A stretch of DNA of 64,000 bases from Streptomyces sp. NRRL S-87. GTDB lineage: Bacteria; Actinomycetota; Actinomycetes; Streptomycetales; Streptomycetaceae. The stretch spans positions 1 through 64,000 of the forward strand of contig NZ_JOGB01000029.1 of the NCBI RefSeq assembly GCF_000719335.1, read 5' to 3'. Positions within the stretch are counted from its first letter, which is position 1. Every line of letters begins with the position of its first letter. The translations under genes and the position numbers were made by a program. The notes below the pieces were generated by a model that saw nothing but the letters and a program-made list of their open reading frames with translations, was not told where the DNA came from and did no database searches. Shown piece after piece: positions 26,303-35,800 of the stretch.

Positions 26303-26869
26303 TCAGGAGGCGGGGCCGCCCTCGCCGGGAGCGCCCATCCGTTCGGACAGCGACACGTTGAAGCGCGTCAGCAGGGCGGTGAAGGTCTCCCGCTCGTCCT
26401 CGCTCCAGCCCTCCGTCACCTGGGCCATCAGCGCGCGCCGCGAGGACCGTACGTCCTCCAGCCGCGCCAGTCCGCGCGGGGACAGGGCGAGCACGACCGC
26501 GCGCCCGTCCTCCGGGTGCGAGGTCCGCTTGACGAGGCCGCTGTCCACGAGCGGGGCGACCTGCCGGGTGACGGTCGAGGAGTCGATGCCCATGCCGGCG
26601 GCCAGCGCCTTCACCCCCATCGGGCCCTCCCGGTCGAGCCGGTTGAGCAGCAGGTACGCGGCGCGGTCCATCGAGTTGCGGGCCTGGCCCACCCCGCCGA
26701 GCCGGGTCTGCTCCGCGCGGCGCGCGAACAGGGCCACCTGGTGCTGGAGGGAGTCGAGCAGGCCGCTGCCGGCCTCCGGCCCGACCTCGCTCGCGCCCTC
26801 GTTCCCGGCCTCTGTCTGGCCCTGGGTGGGCAGGTCGGAAGGGGCCGGGGGCGGCGGGATTGGGGGCAT
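26303..26869 (-). CDS. MarR-family transcriptional regulator
   Basis: A 188-residue regulator. After a Pro-rich, likely disordered N-terminus (about 1-40) come the MarR helices and winged helix (about 75-145: MGVKALAAGMGIDSSTVTRQVAPLVDSGLVKRTSHPEDGRAV). The DxR element of the wing (EDGR) is present. MarR proteins usually repress nearby efflux or stress genes and release DNA on ligand binding. It is divergent from ilvA (27018), with 148 bp between. The ATG at 26869 was chosen since the frame upstream runs into the ilvA start region. Confidence 0.87.
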   Translation of the reverse strand: MPPIPPPPAPSDLPTQGQTEAGNEGASEVGPEAGSGLLDSLQHQVALFARRAEQTRLGGVGQARNSMDRAAYLLLNRLDREGPMGVKALAAGMGIDSSTVTRQVAPLVDSGLVKRTSHPEDGRAVVLALSPRGLARLEDVRSSRRALMAQVTEGWSEDERETFTALLTRFNVSLSERMGAPGEGGPAS

Positions 26870-27017
26870 GGAACCGGGGCTCTCTTCATGCGGGGGCCGA
26901 CAGGATGGGGGACAGAGTACGCGGCGAGGGGGCGCGGCGTACCGGCCCTGGGGAAACCCGAGACGGCCGGTCCGGCGGCCCTGCGCGGCACCCTCCGCGC
27001 GCTGCGAGACTTGCCGC

Positions 27018-28247
27018 ATGAGCTACCGGTTGCCCGCCCCCCTTCCCTCCCTGATCCTCGACGACATCCGCGGCGCGCAGAAGATGCTCGACGGGGTCGC
27101 GCGCGTCACCGCCATGGAGGGCAGCCGGCACCTGTCCGCGCTCGTCGGCTCCCCGGTGCACCTCAAGTGCGAGAACCTCCAGCGCACCGGCTCCTTCAAG
27201 CTGCGCGGCGCGTACGTGCGCATCGCCGGGCTGCGGCCGGAGGAGAAGGCGGCCGGGGTGGTGGCCGCCAGTGCCGGCAACCACGCCCAGGGCGTGGCCC
27301 TGGCCTCCGCCCTGCTGGGCGTGCGCTCCACGGTGTTCATGCCGGTCGGCGCCCCGCTGCCGAAGGTGGCCGCGACGCGTGAGTACGGGGCCGACGTGCG
27401 CCTGGTCGGCCAGGTCGTGGACGAGACCCTGGCCGCCGCGGAGGAGTACGCCGAGCGCACCGGGGCGGTGTTCATCCACCCCTTCGACCACCGCGACATC
27501 ATCGCCGGCCAGGGCACGGTCGGCCTGGAGATCCTGGAGCAGTGCCCGGAGGTCCGCACGATCGTGGTGGGCGTCGGCGGCGGGGGCCTGGTGGCCGGCA
27601 TCGCGGTGGCGGTCAAGGCGGTGCGCCCGGACGTCCGGGTCGTGGGCGTGCAGGCCAAGGGCGCGGCCGCGTACCCGCCGTCGCTGGCCGCGGGCCATCC
27701 GGTGGCGGTCGACGAGCCGGTGACGATGGCGGACGGGATCAAGGTGGGGCGGCCGGGGGACGTGCCGTTCGCCATCGTGCGGGAGTTGGTGGACGACGTG
27801 CGGACGGTGTCCGAGGACGCCCTGTCCAGCGCGCTGCTGCTGTGCCTGGAGCGGGCCAAGCTGGTCGTCGAGCCGGCCGGCTGCGCCCCGGTGGCGGCGC
27901 TGCTCAGCGAGCCCGAGGCGTTCCGGGGCCCGGTGGTGGCGGTGCTGTCGGGCGGGAACGTGGACCCGTTGCTGCTCCAGCGGATCCTGCGGCACGGCAT
28001 GGTGGCGGCGGGGCGGTACCTGTCGCTGCGGCTGCGGGTGGCCGACCGGCCGGGGGCGCTGGCCGGTCTGCTGGGGGTGTTGTCAGTGGTGGATGCGAAC
28101 GTGTTGGACGTGAGCCACGTGCGGACCGATCCGGGCCTGGGCCTCACGGAGGTGGAGGTGGAGCTGCACCTGGAGACCAAGGGTCCGGAGCACTGCGCCG
28201 AGGTGGCCGCGTCCCTGCACGGCGCGGGGTACCGGGTGATGTCCTGA
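27018..28247 (+). CDS. ilvA: Threonine ammonia-lyase
   Basis: A 409-residue PLP enzyme that converts threonine to 2-oxobutanoate, also acting on serine. PLP lysine is K61 (in GSFKLRGAY); the glycine-rich phosphate loop is VGGGGLVAG. A C-terminal ACT domain (about 325-405, LRVADRPGALAGLLGVL) is typical of the catabolic/biodegradative type in actinomycetes rather than the longer biosynthetic enzyme with two regulatory domains. It releases a reactive enamine that RidA-type proteins hydrolyse; a RidA gene is at 54549. Confidence 0.92.
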   Translation: MSYRLPAPLPSLILDDIRGAQKMLDGVARVTAMEGSRHLSALVGSPVHLKCENLQRTGSFKLRGAYVRIAGLRPEEKAAGVVAASAGNHAQGVALASALLGVRSTVFMPVGAPLPKVAATREYGADVRLVGQVVDETLAAAEEYAERTGAVFIHPFDHRDIIAGQGTVGLEILEQCPEVRTIVVGVGGGGLVAGIAVAVKAVRPDVRVVGVQAKGAAAYPPSLAAGHPVAVDEPVTMADGIKVGRPGDVPFAIVRELVDDVRTVSEDALSSALLLCLERAKLVVEPAGCAPVAALLSEPEAFRGPVVAVLSGGNVDPLLLQRILRHGMVAAGRYLSLRLRVADRPGALAGLLGVLSVVDANVLDVSHVRTDPGLGLTEVEVELHLETKGPEHCAEVAASLHGAGYRVMS

Positions 28248-28333
28248 GCGGGCCGTGCCGAGCCCGCGGTCCCGGGTCTGCCGAGCCGACCGCGCCGGGC
28301 CGTCCGTACCGACTCGGCCGTTTCCCCCACCCG

Positions 28334-28351
28334 ACGCGATATAACGCGATA
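28334..28351 (+). promoter_or_regulatory. Direct repeat ACGCGATA with 10-bp period upstream of the ABC exporter
   Basis: ACGCGATA occurs at 28334-28341 and 28344-28351. The spacing equals about one helical turn, so a regulator could bind both on one face. The region is AT-richer than its surroundings. It lies about 95 bp before the exporter gene. Confidence 0.3.
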
Positions 28352-28444
28352 CGGTTGCTGACGGAACGCCGCACCGACCGGCGGGTCGCCCCCGCCGACC
28401 ATAGGATTTGCTAGGAACGCCCGATTCGCACTGGGAGAATCCAT

Positions 28445-29473
28445 ATGCGAGGCGCCATCTACGCCGAAGGCCTGGTGAAGACCTTCGGCGACGTACGGGC
28501 ACTGGACGGAGTGGACCTCGACGTACCCGAGGGCACCGTGCTGGGCCTGCTCGGCCCCAACGGCGCGGGGAAGACCACCACCGTCCGGGTGCTGACCACC
28601 CTCCTCAAGCCGGACAGCGGCTCGGCGGTCGTCGCCGGCATCGACGTCCTCAAGCACCCCAACGAAGTCCGCCGCTCGATCGGCCTGTCCGGGCAGTTCG
28701 CGGCCGTCGACGAGTACCTGACCGGCCGGGAGAACCTGCAGATGGTCGGCCAGCTCTACCAGATGAGCGCCAAGGCCGCGAAGGCCCGCGCCGGCGAGCT
28801 GCTGGAGCGCTTCCACCTCGCCGAGGCCGCCGACCGCACGGCCAAGACCTACTCCGGCGGCATGCGCCGCCGGCTCGACCTCGCCGCGGCCCTCGTCGTC
28901 CGCCCGCCGGTGATGTTCATGGACGAGCCCACCACCGGCCTCGACCCGCGCAACCGCCAGGGCCTGTGGGACGTCATCGAGGAACTGGTCGCCGGCGGCA
29001 CCACCCTGCTGCTGACCACCCAGTACCTGGAGGAGGCCGACCGGCTTGCCCACGACATCTGCGTCGTCGACCACGGCAGGGTCATCGCCCGCGGCACCTC
29101 CGACGAGTTGAAGGCCCGGACCGGCGGCGAACGCGTCGAGGTCGTCGTCCACGAGCGCGACACCCTCGACACCGCCCGCGGCGTGCTCGCCGCCTTCGCC
29201 AAGGGCGAGACCACCGTCGAGGCGCACACCCGCAAGCTGATCGTCCCCGTCACCGGCGGCGCCAAGCTGCTCGCCGAGGTCATCCGCGAACTCGACGTCC
29301 GCGGCATCGAGATCGACGACATCGGCCTGCGCCGGCCCACCCTCGACGACGTCTTCATCTCCCTGACCGGCCACGCGGCCGACCGCGGCGAGGAGGAGAA
29401 CGGCGAGGACGCGCCCGTCGACGGGCAGCAGGACCGGGGTCGCCGGGCCGCGCGGAAGGAGGCCGTCCGATGA
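28445..29473 (+). CDS. ABC transporter ATP-binding protein (DrrA-like)
   Basis: A 342-residue ATPase. Walker A is GPNGAGKTTT (about 38-47), the signature is YSGGMRRRLDLAAALV, and Walker B is VMFMDEPTTGLD. The C-terminal 100 residues match the extra domain of daunorubicin-resistance ATPases. It powers export with the permease encoded next (stop and start overlap as ATGA), probably of a lipophilic compound. The final 30 residues are a charged tail beyond the domain. Confidence 0.92.
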   Translation: MRGAIYAEGLVKTFGDVRALDGVDLDVPEGTVLGLLGPNGAGKTTTVRVLTTLLKPDSGSAVVAGIDVLKHPNEVRRSIGLSGQFAAVDEYLTGRENLQMVGQLYQMSAKAAKARAGELLERFHLAEAADRTAKTYSGGMRRRLDLAAALVVRPPVMFMDEPTTGLDPRNRQGLWDVIEELVAGGTTLLLTTQYLEEADRLAHDICVVDHGRVIARGTSDELKARTGGERVEVVVHERDTLDTARGVLAAFAKGETTVEAHTRKLIVPVTGGAKLLAEVIRELDVRGIEIDDIGLRRPTLDDVFISLTGHAADRGEEENGEDAPVDGQQDRGRRAARKEAVR

Positions 29474-30324
29474 CCGCCGCCTCCGACGCCGCCCTCACCC
29501 GCACCGCCCCCCGGCCGCGCGGCGGCGCCGTGCAGTCCGTCAAGGACTCCCTCGTCGTCGCCAAGCGCAACCTGATCCGGATGTCGCGGATCCCCGAGAT
29601 GATCGTGTTCGGGCTGATCCAGCCGGTGATGTTCGTCGTGCTCTTCAGCTACGTCTTCGGCGGCTCCATGACGGTGGGGGGCAGCAACGACCCGGCCGTC
29701 TACCGGGAGTTCCTGATGGCCGGCATCTTCGCCCAGACGGTCACGTTCGCCACCGCGGGCGCCGGCGCCGGCATCGCCGACGACATGCACAAGGGCCTGA
29801 TCGACCGGTTCCGTTCGCTGCCCATGGCGAGGGGGGCGGTGCTCACCGGCCGCACCCTGGCCGACCTCGTCCAGACCGCGCTCACCCTGCTCGTCCTGGC
29901 CGCGGTCGCCCTGCTCGTCGGCTGGCGCACCCACACCAGTGCGATCGAGGTGATCGGCGCCTTCGCGCTGTTCCTGCTGCTCGGGTACGCCTTCACCTGG
30001 ATCGGCGCCCTCATCGGGCTGTCCGTCCGCACGCCCGAGGCGGCCACCTCCGGCGGGCTGATCTGGCTCTTCCCGGTGACCTTCGTGTCGATCGCGTTCG
30101 TCGACCCGGCCCAGATGACGCCCTGGCTCCGGCACGTGGCCGAGTGGAACCCGTTCAGCGCCACCGTGCAGGCCGGCCGCACGCTGTTCGGCAACCCGGG
30201 GGTGGTCGACTCGCCGGCCTGGCCCATGCAGCACCCGGTGATCGCGTCGATCCTCTGGTCACTGCTGATCGTCGTCGTCTTCCGGACGCTCGCGGTGCGC
30301 AAGTACCGGTCGGCGACGTCCTGA
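29470..30324 (+). CDS. ABC transporter permease (DrrB-like, ABC-2 type)
   Basis: A 284-residue membrane protein with six predicted spans (from about residue 38, MIVFGLIQPVMFVVLFSYVFG, to 275). The ABC-2 signature lies in LIDRFRSLPMARGAVLTGRTLADL. It forms the export channel with the preceding ATPase, its start overlapping that gene by 4 bp. Drr-type pairs give self-resistance to antibiotics, but no biosynthetic cluster is present nearby, so the substrate is unknown. Confidence 0.92.
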   Translation: MTAASDAALTRTAPRPRGGAVQSVKDSLVVAKRNLIRMSRIPEMIVFGLIQPVMFVVLFSYVFGGSMTVGGSNDPAVYREFLMAGIFAQTVTFATAGAGAGIADDMHKGLIDRFRSLPMARGAVLTGRTLADLVQTALTLLVLAAVALLVGWRTHTSAIEVIGAFALFLLLGYAFTWIGALIGLSVRTPEAATSGGLIWLFPVTFVSIAFVDPAQMTPWLRHVAEWNPFSATVQAGRTLFGNPGVVDSPAWPMQHPVIASILWSLLIVVVFRTLAVRKYRSATS

Positions 30325-30335
30325 CGCCGGCACGG

Positions 30336-30378
30336 CGCAGGCCCCCACCCGGACGTGTGTCCCGGGCGGGGGCCTGCG
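30336..30378. terminator. Hairpin terminator between the ABC permease and greA
   Basis: A 17-position stem with one mismatch (30336-30352 with 30362-30378) between convergent stops. Confidence 0.82.
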
Positions 30379-30399
30379 TACGGGCGCGGCGGCGCCGGA

Positions 30400-30897
30400 T
30401 CAGCCGGTGTACGGCTTGACGTCGAGGATCTTGACGGTGGCCTTCTTGCCGTTCGGCAGCTCGTACTCGGCGTCCTCGCCGATCGCGCGGCCGTTCACGC
30501 CCTGGCCCAGCGGGGACTGGGGCGAGTAGGTGTCGATGTCCGCGGAGGCGTACTCGCGGGAGGCCAGCAGGAAGCTCATCGTGTCGTCCGGGTCGCCGTC
30601 GAAGGCGATCGTCACGACCGTGCCGGGGGCCACCACGCCGTCGGAGGACGGGGCCTCGCCGACCTTGGCGTTCTCCAGGAGCTGCGTCAGCTGGCGGACC
30701 CGGAGCTCCTGCTTGCCCTGCTCTTCCTTGGCCGCGTGGTAACCGCCGTTCTCCCGCAGGTCACCCTCCTCACGGGCGGCGGCGATCTTGGCCGCGATCT
30801 CCGTGCGTGCGGGACCAGACAGGTACTCCAGCTCGGCCTTGAGCTGGTCGTAGGCGTCCTGGGTCAGCCAGGTGACGCTCTCGCTCGTCTGGGTCAC
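30400..30897 (-). CDS. greA: Transcription elongation factor GreA
   Basis: A 165-residue factor that makes RNA polymerase cleave backtracked transcripts. The N-terminal coiled coil (about 12-80) has the acidic tip residues in REEGDLRENGGYHAAKE, and the C-terminal FKBP-like domain (about 88-160) ends SPLGQGVNGRAIGEDAEYELPNG. The GTG start at 30897 follows GAGGAG by 6 bases. Confidence 0.94.
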   Translation of the reverse strand: MTQTSESVTWLTQDAYDQLKAELEYLSGPARTEIAAKIAAAREEGDLRENGGYHAAKEEQGKQELRVRQLTQLLENAKVGEAPSSDGVVAPGTVVTIAFDGDPDDTMSFLLASREYASADIDTYSPQSPLGQGVNGRAIGEDAEYELPNGKKATVKILDVKPYTG

Positions 30898-31041
30898 AGG
30901 TGCTCCTCGTCGGTACTGGGATAACAAAGCGCCTCGCTCTGCCAGGGCTCTGCCAGGCGAAACCACGAGCCTAACAATTCGGGGGAAAAAGGGGGAGGAG
31001 GCGAGGTGGACGGAATGTTTCGCTCCGACCCGGTCGGAGCG

Positions 31042-31470
31042 TCAGCCCGAGGTGGCGGCCTGGCAGCCGACCAGCTCGACCATGGAGGCCCGGCCGGTCG
31101 TCTTCAGTACGACGACCTCGTCGATACGGGTTGCCCGCTGGCCGAAGACGTAATCCTTCCGGCCCACCTCGTTGTGGTCCCGGTCCTGCGAGGAGAGGGT
31201 GCACACCCCGCGCACCTCGGCGTCCTTGCGGACCTCCAGGTGGACCTTGACCTCGGTGTCCGAGGCCTGGAACTTGATCACCTCGGCGCTCACCGCGCTG
31301 CCCGCCACGTAGTCCCAGCCGATCCAGCCGACCAGACCCAGCAGGCCCACGCCCAGCGCCGATCCGACGATCTTGAGCTTCCGGTCGGCGCGCTCGTCCT
31401 TCGTCCGGCCGTAGCGGCCCTCCGGCAGGCGGCCCCGCCCCTCGGGCAGGCCCTCGCGCACCGCGCTCAT
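31042..31470 (-). CDS. DUF4307-family single-span membrane protein
   Basis: A 142-residue protein with a charged cytoplasmic N-terminus (about 1-33), one membrane helix (about 34-56, containing VGLLGLVGWIGWDYV) and an extracytoplasmic beta-rich domain with two cysteines (GVCTLSS and ELVGCQAATSG) that may pair. This organisation matches DUF4307, an actinobacterial family of unknown role. AGGAACG precedes the ATG at 31470. It is divergent from mca and may share its promoter region, which carries a thiol-stress-like motif. Confidence 0.8.
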   Translation of the reverse strand: MSAVREGLPEGRGRLPEGRYGRTKDERADRKLKIVGSALGVGLLGLVGWIGWDYVAGSAVSAEVIKFQASDTEVKVHLEVRKDAEVRGVCTLSSQDRDHNEVGRKDYVFGQRATRIDEVVVLKTTGRASMVELVGCQAATSG

Positions 31471-31495
31471 GATCGTTCCTCTCTGCAGGGGTCCT

Positions 31496-31521
31496 GGAAT
31501 TTTCCGTCCCCCGATTCGGTC
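31496..31521 (+). promoter_or_regulatory. Candidate sigma-R-type promoter upstream of mca
   Basis: GGAAT (31496-31500), 18 bp, then GTC (31519-31521). The sigma-R consensus is GGAAT-N18-GTT, so there is one mismatch. mca is an established sigma-R target in S. coelicolor. The site lies about 110 bp before the mca start. Confidence 0.5.
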
Positions 31522-31630
31522 ACTATAGAAGCTGGCCGCCGGTGCCTCCCATGAGCCCCAGGCCGCTGTTCCGCGGGGGGACAGTGGGTACGTTTTCGAA
31601 CGTTTCGCTTCGAATCGCGAGGATCGAGTC

Positions 31631-32512
31631 TTGACTGAGCAGCTTCGACTGATGGCAGTGCACGCGCACCCCGACGACGAGTCGAGCAAGGGCGCGGCGA
31701 CCATGGCCAAGTACGTGTCCGAGGGGGTGGACGTGCTGGTCGTGACCTGCACGGGCGGGGAGCGCGGCTCCATCCTCAACCCCAAGCTCCAGGGCGACGC
31801 GTACATCGAGGAGAACATCCACGAGGTGCGCCGCAAGGAGATGGACGAGGCCCGCCAGATCCTGGGCGTGTCCCAGGAATGGCTCGGCTACGTCGACTCC
31901 GGCCTGCCCGAGGGCGACCCGCTGCCGCCGCTGCCCGAGGGCTGCTTCGCCCTCGAGGACGTCGACGAGGCCGCCGGTCGCCTGGTGCGCAAGATCCGCG
32001 AGTTCCGGCCGCAGGTCGTCACGACCTACGACGAGAACGGCGGCTACCCGCACCCCGACCACATCATGACCCACAAGATCACGATGGTGGCCTTCGACGG
32101 CGCGGCCGACACCGAGAAGTACCCCGAGGCCGAGTTCGGGCCCGTGTACCAGCCGCAGAAGCTCTACTACAACCAGGGCTTCAACAAGCCCCGCACCGTC
32201 GCCCTGCACGAGGGCCTGCTCGCCCGCGGCCTCGAGTCGCCGTACGGGGAGTGGCTGGAGCGCTGGAAGGAGTTCGAGCGCAAGGAGCGGACGCTGACCA
32301 CGCACGTCCCGTGCGCCGACTTCTTCGAGATCCGCGACAAGGCGCTGATCGCGCACGCCACGCAGATCGACCCGGACGGCGGCTGGTTCCGCGTGCCGCT
32401 GGAGCTCCAGAAGGAGATCTGGCCCACGGAGGAGTACGAGCTGGCGAAGTCCCTCGTGGACACCACCCTCCCCGAGGACGACCTCTTCGCGGGCATCCGG
32501 GACAATGCCTGA
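31631..32512 (+). CDS. mca: Mycothiol conjugate amidase
   Basis: A 293-residue zinc amidase of the LmbE/PIG-L fold that cleaves mycothiol S-conjugates during detoxification. Zinc ligands are in VHAHPDDE (about 10-17) and YPHPDH (about 139-144). The long C-terminal region with KEFERKERTLTTHVPCADFFEIRD separates Mca from the related MshB. The start is TTG at 31631. The small membrane protein that follows overlaps it. Confidence 0.92.
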   Translation: MTEQLRLMAVHAHPDDESSKGAATMAKYVSEGVDVLVVTCTGGERGSILNPKLQGDAYIEENIHEVRRKEMDEARQILGVSQEWLGYVDSGLPEGDPLPPLPEGCFALEDVDEAAGRLVRKIREFRPQVVTTYDENGGYPHPDHIMTHKITMVAFDGAADTEKYPEAEFGPVYQPQKLYYNQGFNKPRTVALHEGLLARGLESPYGEWLERWKEFERKERTLTTHVPCADFFEIRDKALIAHATQIDPDGGWFRVPLELQKEIWPTEEYELAKSLVDTTLPEDDLFAGIRDNA

Positions 32513-32744
32513 CATGAGCGCTACTCACGCAGCCCTGGCCCAGCTCGTCCCGCTCGCGGGCGACACCTTCGACAAGAACAAGGTGACGCCCGGGATCCTG
32601 GGCTTCATCGTCTTCGCGGTGCTGGCGCTGGGGACGTGGGGCCTGATGAAGTCCATGAACCGGCACATGGGCCGCGTGAACTTCACCGAGGCCCCGGAGT
32701 CCCCGGCCCCCTCGACCGACCCGGCCAACCCCACCAAGGCCTGA
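32505..32744 (+). CDS. Small membrane protein linked to mca
   Basis: A 76-79 residue protein with one membrane helix (about 30-48, ILGFIVFAVLALGTWGLMK), an outside N-terminus and a Pro/Ser-rich tail. It overlaps the end of mca: the first ATG (32505) is 8 bp before the mca stop ends, and ATG 32514 is an alternative. The overlap suggests co-expression with the mycothiol amidase. I do not recognise a function. Confidence 0.7.
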   Translation: MPDMSATHAALAQLVPLAGDTFDKNKVTPGILGFIVFAVLALGTWGLMKSMNRHMGRVNFTEAPESPAPSTDPANPTKA

Positions 32745-32825
32745 CGCTCCCGGGGCCCCGCCCCGGTAACGCGGTCCGGGGCGGAGCGCCAGGGAAACGG
32801 CGAACGGCGGACCGGCCGCGGAGGG

Positions 32826-35800
32826 TCACCCCTCCGCGGCCGGCGGCACCGGCACGCCCATGACCTCCCGCGAGTGCCGCGTGGGGATCAGCCCCAACCG
32901 GTACGCCTGCCACCCCTCCCCGGGATCGACCCCCCGGTCGAGGACGAACCCGTACGCCTCCAGGCAGTCCTCCAGCTTCCCGTCCCGCGCCCCGTGCCCC
33001 GCCCCCGCGAGGGCCGCGAGCTCCGCCCGCGCGACGTCGACCTCGTCGACGTACGGCAGCAGCGTGCACCGCAGGAACGCGGCCCAGTCCGCCCCCCGCG
33101 CGTCCCCGTACGAGCGGAACAGCTCCAGCGCCTCGTCGCACAGCCCGAGCGCCGACGCCGGCTTGCCGTTGCCCGCGTCCACCACCGCCAGCTCCAGGCA
33201 CGTCCAGCCCTCGCCGTGCGCCACCCCCACCCGCCGGAAGTCCGCCCGCGCGTCGGTCAGCAACTGCCGCGCGAACCCCGAATTGCGCAGGCTGCCGGTC
33301 TGCGCGGCCCGGATGTCGCGCGTGACCCGCCCCGAGTGGTGCCGCGCGCACGCGAGCCCGTACACGTCCCGCATCCGCGAGAACATCGTCCGCGCCCGCT
33401 CCAGCTCCCGCACCGCCTGGTCCGGATCGCCCCGCTCCTCCAGTGCCTGACCCAGGTAGTACTGCGTCCACGCCTCGCCCCGCGCGTCCTCCGCCTCCCG
33501 GTGCCGCACCAGCGCCTCCCGCAGGCCGTCCACCGCCGTCGGCGCGTCCCCCGCCACCAGCCGCGCCCGGGCCAACTGGGTCAGCGCCCACGCCTCGCCG
33601 CGCTCGTCGTGCGTACGCCCGTAAAGCTCCAGCGCCCGCCTCAGGTCGTCCTCGGCCCGCCCGACCTCCCCGGTCCGCAGGAAGACCTGGCCGCGCTGGA
33701 AGTGCGCCCACGCCTGCCCGTGCAGGCTCTCGCTCTCCCTGTGCAGCGCCAGTGACTCCTCCAGCAGCGCCAGCGCCTCCGCCAGCCGGGCCCGGTCCCG
33801 CTCCACCGCCGCCAGCGCGTGCAGTGCCCACGCCCGGTCACCCGCCAGCTCCGGACCGGTCTGCACCGCCAGCGCCTCCCGGATCCGCGTCGCCGCCTCG
33901 GTCAGCTGCCCCTGGTGGTGCAGCGTGATGCCCAGCGACACCATGGCCCGGGCCGCCCCCGACGCGTTGTGGGCCTCCACGTACGAGTCCACGACCGAGG
34001 TCAGCGTCGTGCGCGCCACGTCCAGCTCGCCCAGCTGCCGGGCCGCGATGCCCGTACGCCACTGCACCGACCGCCGCGCCACGGAACCCGACACCGGCCC
34101 GGTACCCGCACCTCCACCGGTCCCCGCCCCCGCCGCCGGGCCCGTACCCGCCGCCCCGTCCGCGTCCGGGCCCCCCTCCAGCGCCTGGGTCAGTTCGTTG
34201 ATCTCCCCCAACCGGTACAGGTCACCGCGCAGCAGGCAGTAGTCGCACAACGCCCCCAGCAGGTCCAGCACCGCCCCCTGGTCCACCCCCTCCGTGTGCC
34301 GCAGCGCCGCCGTGATGAAGCTCGACTCGTCGTCCAGCCACTGCAGCGCGCCCTCCAGCGACACGAACCCGTGCCCGCCCACCGCGCCCTTGGCCACCCC
34401 GTCCGCCCGGGTGGAGGTCTTGCCGTCGACCATCCGGATCACCGCGTCCGCGAGCTGGGCGTACGTACGGATCAGCCGCTCGTGCGCCGCCGTGATCTCC
34501 TCCCGGTCCTCCTCCTCCAGCAGCTTCACCGCCGCGTACGCCCGCACCGCGTCGTGCAGCCGGTACCGCTGCCCGCGCACGTGGTCGACCAGACCCGCCC
34601 CGGCCAGCGCCGCCAGCTGCCGCAGCGCCTCCGTCTCGGCCACCTCGGCCAGCGCCGCCGCGGCCGCCGCCCCCAGCGACGCCCGCCCGGCCAGCGACAG
34701 CCGCCGCAGCAGCCGCCGCACCGGCTCGGCCAGGTGTGCGTACGACAGGTCCAGCGCCCGCTCCGTCACGTCGAGCGAACCCACCCGGTCGCGCAGGTGC
34801 ACCTCGAACCGGCGCGCCGTGTGCGTCCCCAGCAGCGGACCCGTCAACCGCAGCGCCAGCGGCAGCCCCGCCGTGAACCGCTGGATCGCGGCCAGCGCCT
34901 CCTCGTCGTAGACGCTCGTGCCCGCGCCCGCCACCGCCTCCCGCAGCACCTCCGCCCCGTCCGCGGCCGCCAGCGGCGCCACCTCCAGGTGGTACACCCA
35001 CGCCGGCGTGTCCGCCGGCAGCTCCAGCGGCTCCCGGGCCGTCACCAGGACCAGCGAGTCCGAACGCTCCGGCACCAGCTCCCGCACCTGCGCCGCGTCC
35101 ACCGCGTCGTCCAGGACCACCGCCACCGGCAGCCCCCGCAGGTGCTGGTGGTACAGCTCGCCCAGCCGCCGCACCTGCGCCTGCGCCGAGGCCCGCTCCC
35201 GGAACAGCAGCTGCTCGCGCGGCGCGCCCAGCCGGTTCAGCAGGTGCAGCAGCGCCTCCCGCGTCGGCAGCGGCCGCTCACCGCTCAGCGCTCCGCCCCG
35301 CAGGTCCACCACGCACGCCCCGCGGAACTGGTCCCGCAGGTGGTGCGCCGCCCGCACCGCCAGCGCCGTGCGGCCCACCCCGGGCTCGCCGTGCAGCACC
35401 ACGACCACCGGCCGGGTCTCCGTGCTCGCCCGGGCGGCCTGGACCCACTGCGCGATCCGGGCCACCTCCGCCCGCCGCCCCACGAACGGCCCGGCCGGCT
35501 CCGGCAACTGCCCGAACGACTGCGCCAGCACGTTCCTGCGCCGCGCCGCCGCGCTCCGGTCCACACCCCGCAGCTGCGGCCCGGTACCCGGGCCCGCCGC
35601 ACCCGCGGACACCCGCCCGCGCCCCGCACCGGCCCCGCCGCTCCCGGCCCGGACCTGCCCCGGCACGCCGGCCGCCCCGCCCCCGGCCCGGCCCGACGCG
35701 GCCGCCGACCCGCCCGCGAGCCGGCCCCCTCCCGGCCCGGCCAGCGGCCCGGCCGCGGCCCGGGACGCCGCCGCGACGGCGCGCTGCTGCTCCAGGAACG

